51,855 nt of DNA, taken from Acidobacteriota bacterium. GTDB lineage: Bacteria > Acidobacteriota > Terriglobia > Acidiferrales > UBA7541. Under the pieces are notes generated by a model. That model was not told the origin of the DNA. It worked only from the letters and a program-made list of their open reading frames with translations, and did not search any database. Numbering within the stretch: the first letter of the stretch is position 1; the number at the start of each line of letters is the position of its first letter. Location of the stretch: positions 1-51,855 of the forward strand of contig JAKAOH010000007.1 of NCBI GenBank assembly GCA_021812285.1, given 5' to 3'. The translations under genes were made by a program, and so were the position numbers. Below are positions 44,920-51,855 of this stretch, one piece after another.

Positions 44920-45373
44920 ATCGCCGCGCCCGCGGTCGCCCTGCCTGAACGGTTGTTGCTCGCTCGTCCCGTTCACCCTTTGGGATTCTACTCACTCCCG
45001 ATTGCCCCGTGCAATTTAGGTTTTATCTTTTGTCCGCGCGGCGCGGATTCCTCGCTAGCGCGGCAAACGAAATCCCGCCACGATCCAACGCTCATCTTTC
45101 CGCGCCGCCTCCCAGTATTCGCTTTTTGCGCTTGGCTTCCGGCGGCGTCATTTTCGCCCCGTCGGGCTGGCACTGGGGGCTGGAGAGCTTCATCAGCGGC
45201 CAATCACGCACGGGCGGGGGATTTGGCGCATGGTCCTCCCTATAGCCGCCCGTCGGTCGTCGCGGCGCATTTGTAAGTCACTGATAACAAGCAGGATGGT
45301 TGCTTTGTCCCACGCGGCTAATGGCAAACCATTTGCAACTAGGTTCTCGTGGTGTCGTGGCTTCGGAGGCGTG
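44920..45373. other. divergent intergenic region and feoA leader
   Basis: No gene supported between the PLP enzyme and feoA. On the feoA side, GCAAA-CCA-TTTGC at 45324-45336 is a perfect 5+5 inverted repeat about 38 bp before the feoA start, inside AATGGCAAACCATTTGCAA. It could be an operator for an iron-responsive regulator, but it does not clearly match the Fur or DtxR consensus. Confidence 0.4.
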
Positions 45374-45658
45374 GTGACTGCTCTGCTCGATCGTTCCTCG
45401 GATTCCCCGGAAATCGCTGCATCCGCGCCCGTTCCCCTCGATTCTCTCACGCCCCAGGCGCGCGCCGAAATCGTGGCCTTGCCCGAAGGCCATGGCGCGG
45501 CGCGGCGTCTGGCTGAATTGGGAATTTTCATCGGGGGCCAAGTGAAAGTAGTGCGAATCGCTCCTTTGAGCGGTCCCGTTCTGCTCGAGGTACGTGGGAG
45601 CCTCGTCGCGCTCGGCCGCCGCCTGGCGCATCGCATCGTGGTCCGGGTGCTCGCGTGA
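45374..45658 (+). CDS. feoA: ferrous iron transport protein A
   Basis: FeoA-domain protein of 94 aa: a small SH3-like cytoplasmic partner of FeoB needed for ferrous iron uptake. The core (LDSLTPQARAEIVALPEG, AARRLAELGIFIGGQVKVVR, GPVLLEVRGSLVALGRRLA) matches the family along its whole length. The GTG at 45374 is chosen with GGAGG four bases upstream (45365-45369); another GTG at 45371 is too close to it. The stop overlaps the feoB start (GTGA), so the two genes are translationally coupled. Confidence 0.9.
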   Translation: MTALLDRSSDSPEIAASAPVPLDSLTPQARAEIVALPEGHGAARRLAELGIFIGGQVKVVRIAPLSGPVLLEVRGSLVALGRRLAHRIVVRVLA

Positions 45659-47547
45659 ATCTGTTCGGAACCCGCCCCGCCGGTTGCTGTTCCACCTGTT
45701 CAGAAAGTTGCCAGCCTGGCTCTGGCCCCCGCGTGGCTCTGGTTGGCCAACCCAATTGCGGCAAGAGCACGCTCTTCAACGCGGTCGCGGGCTATCGTTC
45801 GGCCACCGGCAATTTTGTCGGCACTACGGTTCGCCTCACGCGCAGCCGCGTCCGCGTCAACAGCTCGGCCATCGAGCTGGTGGATCTGCCCGGCACATAT
45901 TCGCTCACCGCGACGAGCCCGGTGGAGCGCGCGGCGAGGGATTTCCTTTTCGGCGGAAATGCCGACGTCATCATCAACGTCATCGACGCCGCCCTGCTCA
46001 GCCGCAGCCTCGAACTCACGCTCGAGCTGCTCGATCTCGGCATTCCTCTCGTCGTCTGCCTGAACATGGTGGATGAAGCCAGCCGCAACGGAATGACGAT
46101 TTCCGCCGAAACGCTCTCGCGCGCTCTCGGCGTTCCGGTGGTGGAAACCGTCGCGAGCCGGGGCACCGGCGTCGCGCAGGTTTTTTCGCAAGCGCTAAAG
46201 AGCGGGCAGACGCCACGGCTTGAGCAATCGCTCATTTGGCCGGAGAGCGCCGTCGAACGTCTCGAAGCAAGCCTCCCGCCAAAAGCGGAATGCGCTGTGG
46301 GCGCGCTGCCGCGACGCCGGCCCGCCGAGGCGGCCGGAGAAACCGCCGATTTACTGATCGTGGCAGAGCGCCGTCGCCGCGCCGAGCGCCTGGCCGCGGA
46401 ATCCGTCACCTTTGGGCGCCCTCGCGCCGATTTCCGGGCCTCGCTCGACCGGCTGCTCACGCATCCGGTATTCGGCTACGTTTTTCTCGTGCTGATTCTG
46501 GTCGGTTTTTTCTGGGCCGTGTTCGGAATCGGCGCGTGGCTTGAAAAAGAACTCCTGGCTCTGATGGCTTCCGCCTATCGGCCCATCGGCGCGAGTCTCG
46601 GGACGGGCACGATGTTTTCGTCGCTCGTGCGCAGCCTGTGGGACGGTTTCGTCGGTGGCGCGACGATCGTTTTGCCCTATCTGCTTCCGTTCCTTTTCGG
46701 GCTCGCGCTGCTCGAAGACGCCGGTTATTTGCCGCGCGTCGCCTATCTTCTCGACGGCCTGCTTCATCGCATCGGTTTGCACGGCACTTCGGTTGTGCCG
46801 ATCATGCTCGGTTACGGCTGCAGCGTTCCCGCCTGCCTTTCGACGCGCGTTCTGCCTTCCCGCCGGGATCGCTTCCTGGCCAGCGTGTTGGCGACGCTGG
46901 TTCCGTGCTCGGCGCGCTCGACGGTGATTTTCGCGCTCGCCGCGTTTTACCTGGGTCCTGCATGGGCGCTCGCGATTTTCGCGTTCAACGCGCTGGTGGT
47001 GTTTTTCTCCGGCTGGCTGCTGGCCCGGCTGTGGCCGGAGGTAAGCATCGGCATGATTCTCGAGGTTCCGCGCTACCAGTGGCCCTCGTTGCGCATGACC
47101 TCGCGCAAAGTCTGGCTCCGTCTGCGCGAATTCGTCGTGGTCAGCTGGCCGCTGCTAATTTTCGGCAGCGGCGTGCTGGGCCTGGTGGAATTCTGGCACG
47201 CCGATCGCCTGATCAACACAGCGCTTTCTCCCTTGATGTCCGCGCTCGGACTGCCGGCGGCTGTGGGCGTCACGCTGATTTTCGGCGTATTGCGCAAGGA
47301 ACTCTCGATGATCATGCTGGTGCAGGCGCTCGGCACCACGAACATCCACGCGGTGCTCACCTCAACGCAGATTCTCACGTTCACCGTTTTCCTCACGTTC
47401 TACATCCCTTGTCTTGCGACGCTCGCCGCCATGACGCGCGAAATCGGCAAAAAACTCACCGCGCTCGCCGCCGCGTATTCTTTCGCGCTCGCCACGCTGT
47501 TCGGTATTGCCGTCCGCTTTCTTCCGCGACTGTTTGCATTGGCATAG
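45655..47547 (+). CDS. feoB: ferrous iron transporter B
   Basis: GTP-driven ferrous iron permease (630 aa). The G domain is complete: G1 GQPNCGKS (31-38), G2 Thr57/58, G3 DLPG (77-80), G4 NMVD (137-140) and G5 near VASRGTG. After a short helical spacer, the membrane part has Gate-type segments with LPFLFGLALLEDAGYLPR, GYGCSVPACLSTR and LVPCSARSTVIFALAAFYLG, including the conserved Cys residues of the transport path. It is shorter than E. coli FeoB (773 aa), mostly in the spacer and C-terminus. The N-terminus has an unusual cluster C11, C12, C15, C19 (CCSTCSESC) before the G domain. GTG start overlapping feoA. Confidence 0.93.
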   Translation: MNLFGTRPAGCCSTCSESCQPGSGPRVALVGQPNCGKSTLFNAVAGYRSATGNFVGTTVRLTRSRVRVNSSAIELVDLPGTYSLTATSPVERAARDFLFGGNADVIINVIDAALLSRSLELTLELLDLGIPLVVCLNMVDEASRNGMTISAETLSRALGVPVVETVASRGTGVAQVFSQALKSGQTPRLEQSLIWPESAVERLEASLPPKAECAVGALPRRRPAEAAGETADLLIVAERRRRAERLAAESVTFGRPRADFRASLDRLLTHPVFGYVFLVLILVGFFWAVFGIGAWLEKELLALMASAYRPIGASLGTGTMFSSLVRSLWDGFVGGATIVLPYLLPFLFGLALLEDAGYLPRVAYLLDGLLHRIGLHGTSVVPIMLGYGCSVPACLSTRVLPSRRDRFLASVLATLVPCSARSTVIFALAAFYLGPAWALAIFAFNALVVFFSGWLLARLWPEVSIGMILEVPRYQWPSLRMTSRKVWLRLREFVVVSWPLLIFGSGVLGLVEFWHADRLINTALSPLMSALGLPAAVGVTLIFGVLRKELSMIMLVQALGTTNIHAVLTSTQILTFTVFLTFYIPCLATLAAMTREIGKKLTALAAAYSFALATLFGIAVRFLPRLFALA

Positions 47548-47594
47548 TTGGCGCTCGCGGTTACGCAGTTCGTCTCCTATTAATTTCACAGCTC

Positions 47595-47620
47595 CGCAGT
47601 TGTCAGCCGAAGGCTGCGGG
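47595..47620. terminator. hairpin after feoB
   Basis: CCGCAG...CTGCGG arms enclose a perfect inner hairpin, CAGCC-GAA-GGCTG (47604-47616), 48-73 bp after the feoB stop. No T-run follows, so a terminator role is possible but not shown. Confidence 0.3.
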
Positions 47621-47685
47621 GGTAGGTTTATGCGGATTGACTCGGGGGCGGTGTGACGGCGAAACCGCAAGGTGACAGGGAAGCC

Positions 47686-49032
47686 ATGTCCGGTTCCGGC
47701 GCTGGAATGCGCGAAAGCGGCGCTCGCCCGGCTGTCCGCGCCACGCGCGTCCGCTGGAACATTCTGACGCTGGTGATGCTGGCCACCGGCCTTACCTATT
47801 TCGATCGCGTCAACCTAAGCATCGCCGGCCATTACATTCAATCCGAATTGCATTTTGGCACCGTAACAATGGGCTGGATTTTCAGCGCGTTTCTGCTCGG
47901 CTACGCGCTGATGCAGGTGCCGGGCGGATGGGCCGGCGATCGTTTCGGCCCGCGCAAGGTGCTGACTCTCGCGATTCTCTGGTGGTCGGCGTTCACCGTG
48001 CTCACAGGACTGGCGCCGCAGCTGCCGATTGCCGCATGGCTGGGCGTGGCGGCGTCGTTCATGATTGTGCGGTTTTTGGTGGGAGTGGGAGAAGCGGCGT
48101 GCTCGCCCACAAACAATAAACTCGTGGCGAACTGGACCGGGGCGGACGCCCGTGGTCTGGGCACGAGTTTCAGTATTTTGGGAATCGGGTTGGGTGGAGC
48201 GGCGACGCCGCCTCTCATCGCGTGGGTCATGCAGCGCTGGGGCTGGCGCTCGTCCTTTTATATTTCCGGCGCGATCGGGGTGGTCTTTGCCGCTTTGTGG
48301 TTTGCCTATGTTCGGGACACGCCGGAGTACCACCTTGGCGTGAACGCGGAAGAGCTTCGCTTGTTAGAAGGATCGCGCAAGCAGACGGCGGAGCCATTTG
48401 AAACCGGCCGGAACGCGCCGTGGAAAAAGCTGCTGAGTAACCGATCCGTTTGGGGCCTTCTGATCGGCTATTTCTGCCAGGGCTATCCCATCTATTTCTA
48501 TTACACGTGGTTTTTCATCTATCTGGTGCGCGTGCGCGGACTCAGCGTCACGCAAGGCGGCATTTGGGGGATGCTGCCGTATCTTTCGATTGCGCTGCTT
48601 GCGCCATTTGGAGGCGCGTTTTCCGATTTTGCGTCGAAGCGGATGGGAAAAACGAATGGCCGGCGCGCGGCGGTCTGGCTGGGCATGTTCGTATCGGCCG
48701 CGCTTCTGTGGCTTGGCAGCCGGTCGTCGAGCAGCGTCGCGGCCATCCTGCTGCTCGCGGGCGCGAGCGGATGCAATATGTTCGCGGCGACGTCGTATTG
48801 GGCCGCGTGCATCGATCTGACGCAGGAATTTGCCGGCTCGCTTTCCGGCTTGATGAACACGGCGGGAAATCTGGGCGGCTGGCTCTCGCCAATTCTCACG
48901 GCGTTCGTCGCGGTGCATTTCGGCTGGGAGCGGGCCCTCGACGTTGCCGCGCTCGCGACCGCTGGAGCGGGGCTGAGCTTCGCGCTGGTCACCGCAGGCA
49001 AAAGCCTGGACCACGAGTCAACGGACGAATAA
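47686..49032 (+). CDS. MFS transporter (anion:cation symporter-like)
   Basis: A 12-helix major facilitator protein (448 aa from the ATG at 47686). The first helix with LTYFDRVNLSIAG, the DR-x-G loop GGWAGDRFGPRKVL between helices 2 and 3, and the helix 4-5 sequence RFLVGVGEAACSPTNNKLVANW are characteristic of the ACS group (hexuronate, glucarate, phthalate-type organic anions). The substrate is not predictable; a sugar acid is the best guess. AGGGAAG precedes the ATG; an upstream GTG at 47653 would add 11 residues. It stands alone, downstream of feoB. Confidence 0.87.
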   Translation: MSGSGAGMRESGARPAVRATRVRWNILTLVMLATGLTYFDRVNLSIAGHYIQSELHFGTVTMGWIFSAFLLGYALMQVPGGWAGDRFGPRKVLTLAILWWSAFTVLTGLAPQLPIAAWLGVAASFMIVRFLVGVGEAACSPTNNKLVANWTGADARGLGTSFSILGIGLGGAATPPLIAWVMQRWGWRSSFYISGAIGVVFAALWFAYVRDTPEYHLGVNAEELRLLEGSRKQTAEPFETGRNAPWKKLLSNRSVWGLLIGYFCQGYPIYFYYTWFFIYLVRVRGLSVTQGGIWGMLPYLSIALLAPFGGAFSDFASKRMGKTNGRRAAVWLGMFVSAALLWLGSRSSSSVAAILLLAGASGCNMFAATSYWAACIDLTQEFAGSLSGLMNTAGNLGGWLSPILTAFVAVHFGWERALDVAALATAGAGLSFALVTAGKSLDHESTDE

Positions 49033-49544
49033 ATCCGCCAACAGCCGGCATATCGCGCAATCGCTATTTCGCCGCGCGGTTTTCCGCAACTCCTCCGAAA
49101 AAGAAAAGCTCCAACCTTCGGAGTGGATTTGCGAAAACACGGCTGGTATGGCGACGGCTCTGGAAATGGCAGCGATCCGTTCACAGTCCTGAGCTCCGTT
49201 CCCGGCATCGTTTAGGACGCGAATGGGGAATCGCAATTGGAACAGAAGTTGCGCTGGCAACCGTCGTAGCAGATTTCTTCCCAGAATCCCCCGTTGCTGC
49301 CAGGAAACCATGGCTCGCATGGGACCGGCTCGGCCGTTCAAAGAAGGCATAATGCACTGGCCGATTTGCCGGAAGAGGGAGATGTCCGGCCAGCGAGTGT
49401 CCATTGCGGCGACGTTCCATGCGGCAAGGTCAGGGAAATGTGTCGTTCGGGCCGAAGACGCTTCGGCCAGTTGGAACGACGGCAACGCTTTGCTTTCCTG
49501 CGTGCTCGGCACAGCAGAATCGCTTGTGGCCGGCCGGACTACGC
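49033..49544. other. 512-bp region without a recognised gene
   Basis: Short open frames occur on both strands, but none shows family resemblance or a ribosome-binding site. Codon patterns do not look coding. It may contain the promoter of the next gene. Nothing repetitive was seen. Confidence 0.4.
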
Positions 49545-50255
49545 ATGGCGTGCCTGTTCGCGCTCGCTATCGGCATGGCCGGCGGTTCGGCGGCAGCTCA
49601 AACGGTTCGTCCGCTCCGGGATGCCCAACTATGGTCCCGGGCCCGGGTCAGATACCACCTTGGGTCGAATTTCGATATCAGGTTTCGTGGGTCCCTTCGC
49701 TTCGGAAATAACATGTCTCAGTTGGAGGAGGAGATCACAGGCGCCAGCGTCGCCTATCACGCCAAGCGCTACCTGTCCTTTGGCGCGGGATATCTGTATG
49801 AGGGAGGCGTCAAGGCCCTTACGGGACACTCTCACGAAAACCGATGGTACGCGGAGGCCTCCGTCGCAGAATGCGTGCATCATTTTCAATTTTCGAACCG
49901 GGCAAGATCGGAAGTCCGCTGGGTGGCCGGCGCACGCAGGGAGAGATACCGGGACAAGGTGCAGGTGAGTCGTCGCAATCTGATACGACTGGCGCACCTT
50001 TCACCTTATCTGTCCTGGGAAGATCTCTACTACACGAGATATGACCAATGGAACAGAAAGCGGTACACCACGGGAATTCAAGTGCGGCTGGCCCATCGCG
50101 AACGATTGAAGCTATTTTATCGGTATCAGGACGACCTGCGCTCGCGACCTCACGACATCAACATCATGGGCGTCACGTTGCACGTCCGGATTGGCAGGCA
50201 ACCCAAGCCTCCTTGCCAGCAGACCCAAAGCGAGGCGGCCCACTCAAGCCGTTGA
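49545..50255 (+). CDS. DUF2490-like outer membrane beta-barrel protein
   Basis: A 236-aa exported protein. The signal peptide MACLFALAIGMAGGSAAAQ is followed by alternating polar/hydrophobic strands ending in aromatic residues (LWSRARVRYHLGSNFDIRFRG, SFGAGYLYEGG, HFQFSNRARSEVRW, YLSWEDLYYTRY, RLKLFYRYQDD, HDINIMGVTLHVRIG). This is the pattern of DUF2490-type small outer-membrane barrels. Function is unknown. The start is uncertain: a TTG at 49524 would lengthen the signal peptide by seven residues, and the frame is open back to 49404; no good ribosome-binding site is seen for any of them. Confidence 0.6.
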   Translation: MACLFALAIGMAGGSAAAQTVRPLRDAQLWSRARVRYHLGSNFDIRFRGSLRFGNNMSQLEEEITGASVAYHAKRYLSFGAGYLYEGGVKALTGHSHENRWYAEASVAECVHHFQFSNRARSEVRWVAGARRERYRDKVQVSRRNLIRLAHLSPYLSWEDLYYTRYDQWNRKRYTTGIQVRLAHRERLKLFYRYQDDLRSRPHDINIMGVTLHVRIGRQPKPPCQQTQSEAAHSSR

Positions 50256-50307
50256 GCGCTCCGTCTTCGCGCGCAATACGACCTCAGCTTAACTCCCACC
50301 TTCAGCG

Positions 50308-51855
50308 TCATCGCCGCCTCAATTCCCCGGTCCAGTTCGTGACCGCGGTGATCGGCAGATTCGCGCCCGTGCTCGCCAAGCGATTGATCGCGAATTTCTG
50401 GCCGCCGGGAAAAACGGAATAATCTTCAGTCGCCGTGATGTCGTCTTCCGGTGGCTGGATCGGGAACAGCGCTTGCGGCGCCTGGAATTGAAAGCTCGCG
50501 CCGGGAATCACCTTTGCCGCCATTAGGTCGCCCCCGGAGATGAAAAACAGCTCGTGACCATCGCGGCCCCACAGCGGCCAATAGCCGCCGTTTGCCGACA
50601 CTTGCCACTTGCTGCCATTGGGCGGAAACGGAGCGACGAAAACCTCGAAATCGCTCGGCCCGTTTTCATTCGATTCGTACGCTACCCACTTCCCGTCCGG
50701 AGAAAAAACCGCGTCTTCCTCGTCGGCCGGCGTTCTCAGGAAAACCTTTGCCTTGGCGCCAGCTTCGAGCGGAAGGTACCAAATGTCCGCGCCCGTTCCC
50801 GGGGAAACGTCGTCGAACAGCAGGTGTTTGCCGTCCTCCGCGAAGGAAGTTCCTCCTTCGAGGTCGGCTGACCGGCGCACCAATTCCCGCCGCCCTGAAC
50901 CGTCCGCGCGCTTGCGACAGATGTTGTAAGGACCGCCGGCGTTGGACTGGAAATAGATCCAGCGCCCATTCGGAGACCAAATGGGAAACACATTGTCGTG
51001 CTTGTCGTACGTGAGCCGTGTGAGCGATCCCGTCGCCACATCCACGATCCATAGGGAACTTTGACCGGGGTTGTTCGGATCCGGTATCGCCACCGCGATC
51101 TTCTTACCGTCGGGCGATAGTTGCGGGCTCGAATATCCGCGCGCGGGACCGATCGTGCCGAGCGTCTTCCCGTTCCGGTCGACAAGCGTGAGCTGGGATA
51201 CGCGCGAAACGATGTTTCGGTACACCAGAAGACCGTTCCCCGCCGCCGATAGGGCGACGTAACCCGTGGGGCCGGTTTCTCCGACGGGCGTGACACTCGG
51301 CGCGATCATCGTGGCGTTGGCTGTCACCTTTAAGGTGTTCGGATCGAACGGCTGCGCCTCGAGCGACCCACCCTTTGAATAGAGCAGATATCCGGCCGCG
51401 TAGACCATGCTCGAGTCCGCGGGAAGATTCACCAGCGGTTGCGCCTTGGTCGAACCGGTCGAGCCGACCTCGATGGCTGGTCGCGCTCCGCTGCCTCTCT
51501 CTTCCAGAAACAGAAAATGCTTCCCATCGGGCAGAAAAAACGGCCAGCGATAGCCCTCGTCCTGCCGTGCGGGATCGAAAACCGTTGCCAGCGAGGCGGA
51601 CCCTCCCGATGCGGCAATCTTCATCAGCGGCGAGGATATGCCCGGTGAATAGACAATCGTCCCATTCGCGCCCCAACTCCCGCCGCGCGGTATGATTACC
51701 GCGGATAGAGTTTCAACCGACCCTGATCCCAGATCCACTCGTTTCAGCTTGTCGTCCGCGAAAAACCCGATCGATTTGCCGTTCGGCGACCAGAAGGGAA
51801 ACTCGGCGCCCTCGGTTCCGGAAATCGGCTGCGCCTGAAGCGAATCGAGAGATCG
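50308..51855 (-). CDS. TolB-like propeller domain, probably the C-terminal part of a Ser/Thr protein kinase (partial)
   Basis: The frame runs off the right edge; 515 residues are visible, all in a PD40/WD40-like beta-propeller. Repeats include FPFWSPNGKSIGFFADDKLK, QLSPDGKKIAVAI, IWSPNGRWIYFQS, FSPDGKWVAYESNENG and GGYWPLWGRDGHELFF. The end ITAVTNWTGELRRR is typical of acidobacterial proteins in which an N-terminal Hanks-type kinase and one transmembrane helix precede this propeller, so the missing half is probably a kinase; a TolB-like periplasmic protein is the alternative. It converges with the DUF2490 gene, 52 bp apart. Confidence 0.82.
   Translation of the reverse strand, partial: RSLDSLQAQPISGTEGAEFPFWSPNGKSIGFFADDKLKRVDLGSGSVETLSAVIIPRGGSWGANGTIVYSPGISSPLMKIAASGGSASLATVFDPARQDEGYRWPFFLPDGKHFLFLEERGSGARPAIEVGSTGSTKAQPLVNLPADSSMVYAAGYLLYSKGGSLEAQPFDPNTLKVTANATMIAPSVTPVGETGPTGYVALSAAGNGLLVYRNIVSRVSQLTLVDRNGKTLGTIGPARGYSSPQLSPDGKKIAVAIPDPNNPGQSSLWIVDVATGSLTRLTYDKHDNVFPIWSPNGRWIYFQSNAGGPYNICRKRADGSGRRELVRRSADLEGGTSFAEDGKHLLFDDVSPGTGADIWYLPLEAGAKAKVFLRTPADEEDAVFSPDGKWVAYESNENGPSDFEVFVAPFPPNGSKWQVSANGGYWPLWGRDGHELFFISGGDLMAAKVIPGASFQFQAPQALFPIQPPEDDITATEDYSVFPGGQKFAINRLASTGANLPITAVTNWTGELRRR

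Noticed and set aside
1-51855. tRNA, rRNA or prophage genes
   Set aside because: No cloverleaf with a CCA-like end, no rRNA signature and no phage structural genes were recognised by eye; a dedicated scan could still find a tRNA.

Overview
The window looks like a chromosomal piece of an acidobacterium, probably of the Koribacter/Terriglobia type, although no rRNA gene is present to prove it. The evidence is the high GC content, two adjacent MacB/FtsX-like permeases of the kind called acidobacterial duplicated orphan permeases (ADOPs), a very long secreted protein with an ACGGGGS-containing C-terminal tail, a tricorn-like protease, the TolB-like propeller end of a probable Ser/Thr kinase, and scattered GC-rich palindromic repeats.

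Layout. 1-13.4 kb: a respiratory complex I operon, nuoCD-E-F-G-H-I-J-K-L-M-N, all on the + strand with stop/start overlaps; the nuoCD fusion is cut by the left edge. It is followed by a 50-residue membrane protein gene with its own good sigma70-like promoter. 14.0-15.5 kb: a Crp/Fnr-type regulator converging on a hemerythrin gene. A 113-bp tandem duplication lies between them and a Crp-like palindrome sits in front of hemerythrin. 15.6-18.5 kb: an accessory patch with different codon use: a DUF3800 gene, an IS1595-family transposase broken by two frameshifts, and 750 bp without a convincing gene but with three copies of a 10-bp motif. 18.5-23.7 kb: the two ADOPs. 24.1-25.8 kb: a PEBP-type lipoprotein and an AmmeMemoRadiSam radical SAM enzyme. 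26.1-30.7 kb: a 1539-residue secreted BNR/IPT-domain protein.

30.8-33.6 kb holds the most interesting object: a radical SAM gene that appears to stop at TGA (32213-32215). Reading through that codon gives Cys-Sec-Ala-Glu-Pro and 25 more residues to a second stop. This is the CUAEP tail that defines a known class of radical SAM selenoproteins, so the true gene is longer than a standard ORF call. It is followed 37 bp later by an ATP-grasp ligase gene, and the two probably form a small biosynthetic unit of unknown product.

33.7-51.9 kb is a mixed housekeeping region: YggX, glucokinase, a tricorn-like S41 protease, a divergent SpoIIM-like/RDD pair, a CPBP-family membrane protein with a degenerate first motif, a Kch-type potassium channel, a class V PLP enzyme, feoA-feoB ferrous iron uptake with an unusual Cys-rich FeoB N-terminus, an MFS transporter, a DUF2490-like outer-membrane protein and, cut by the right edge, the propeller domain of a probable protein kinase. 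No tRNA, rRNA, CRISPR array or prophage was recognised.
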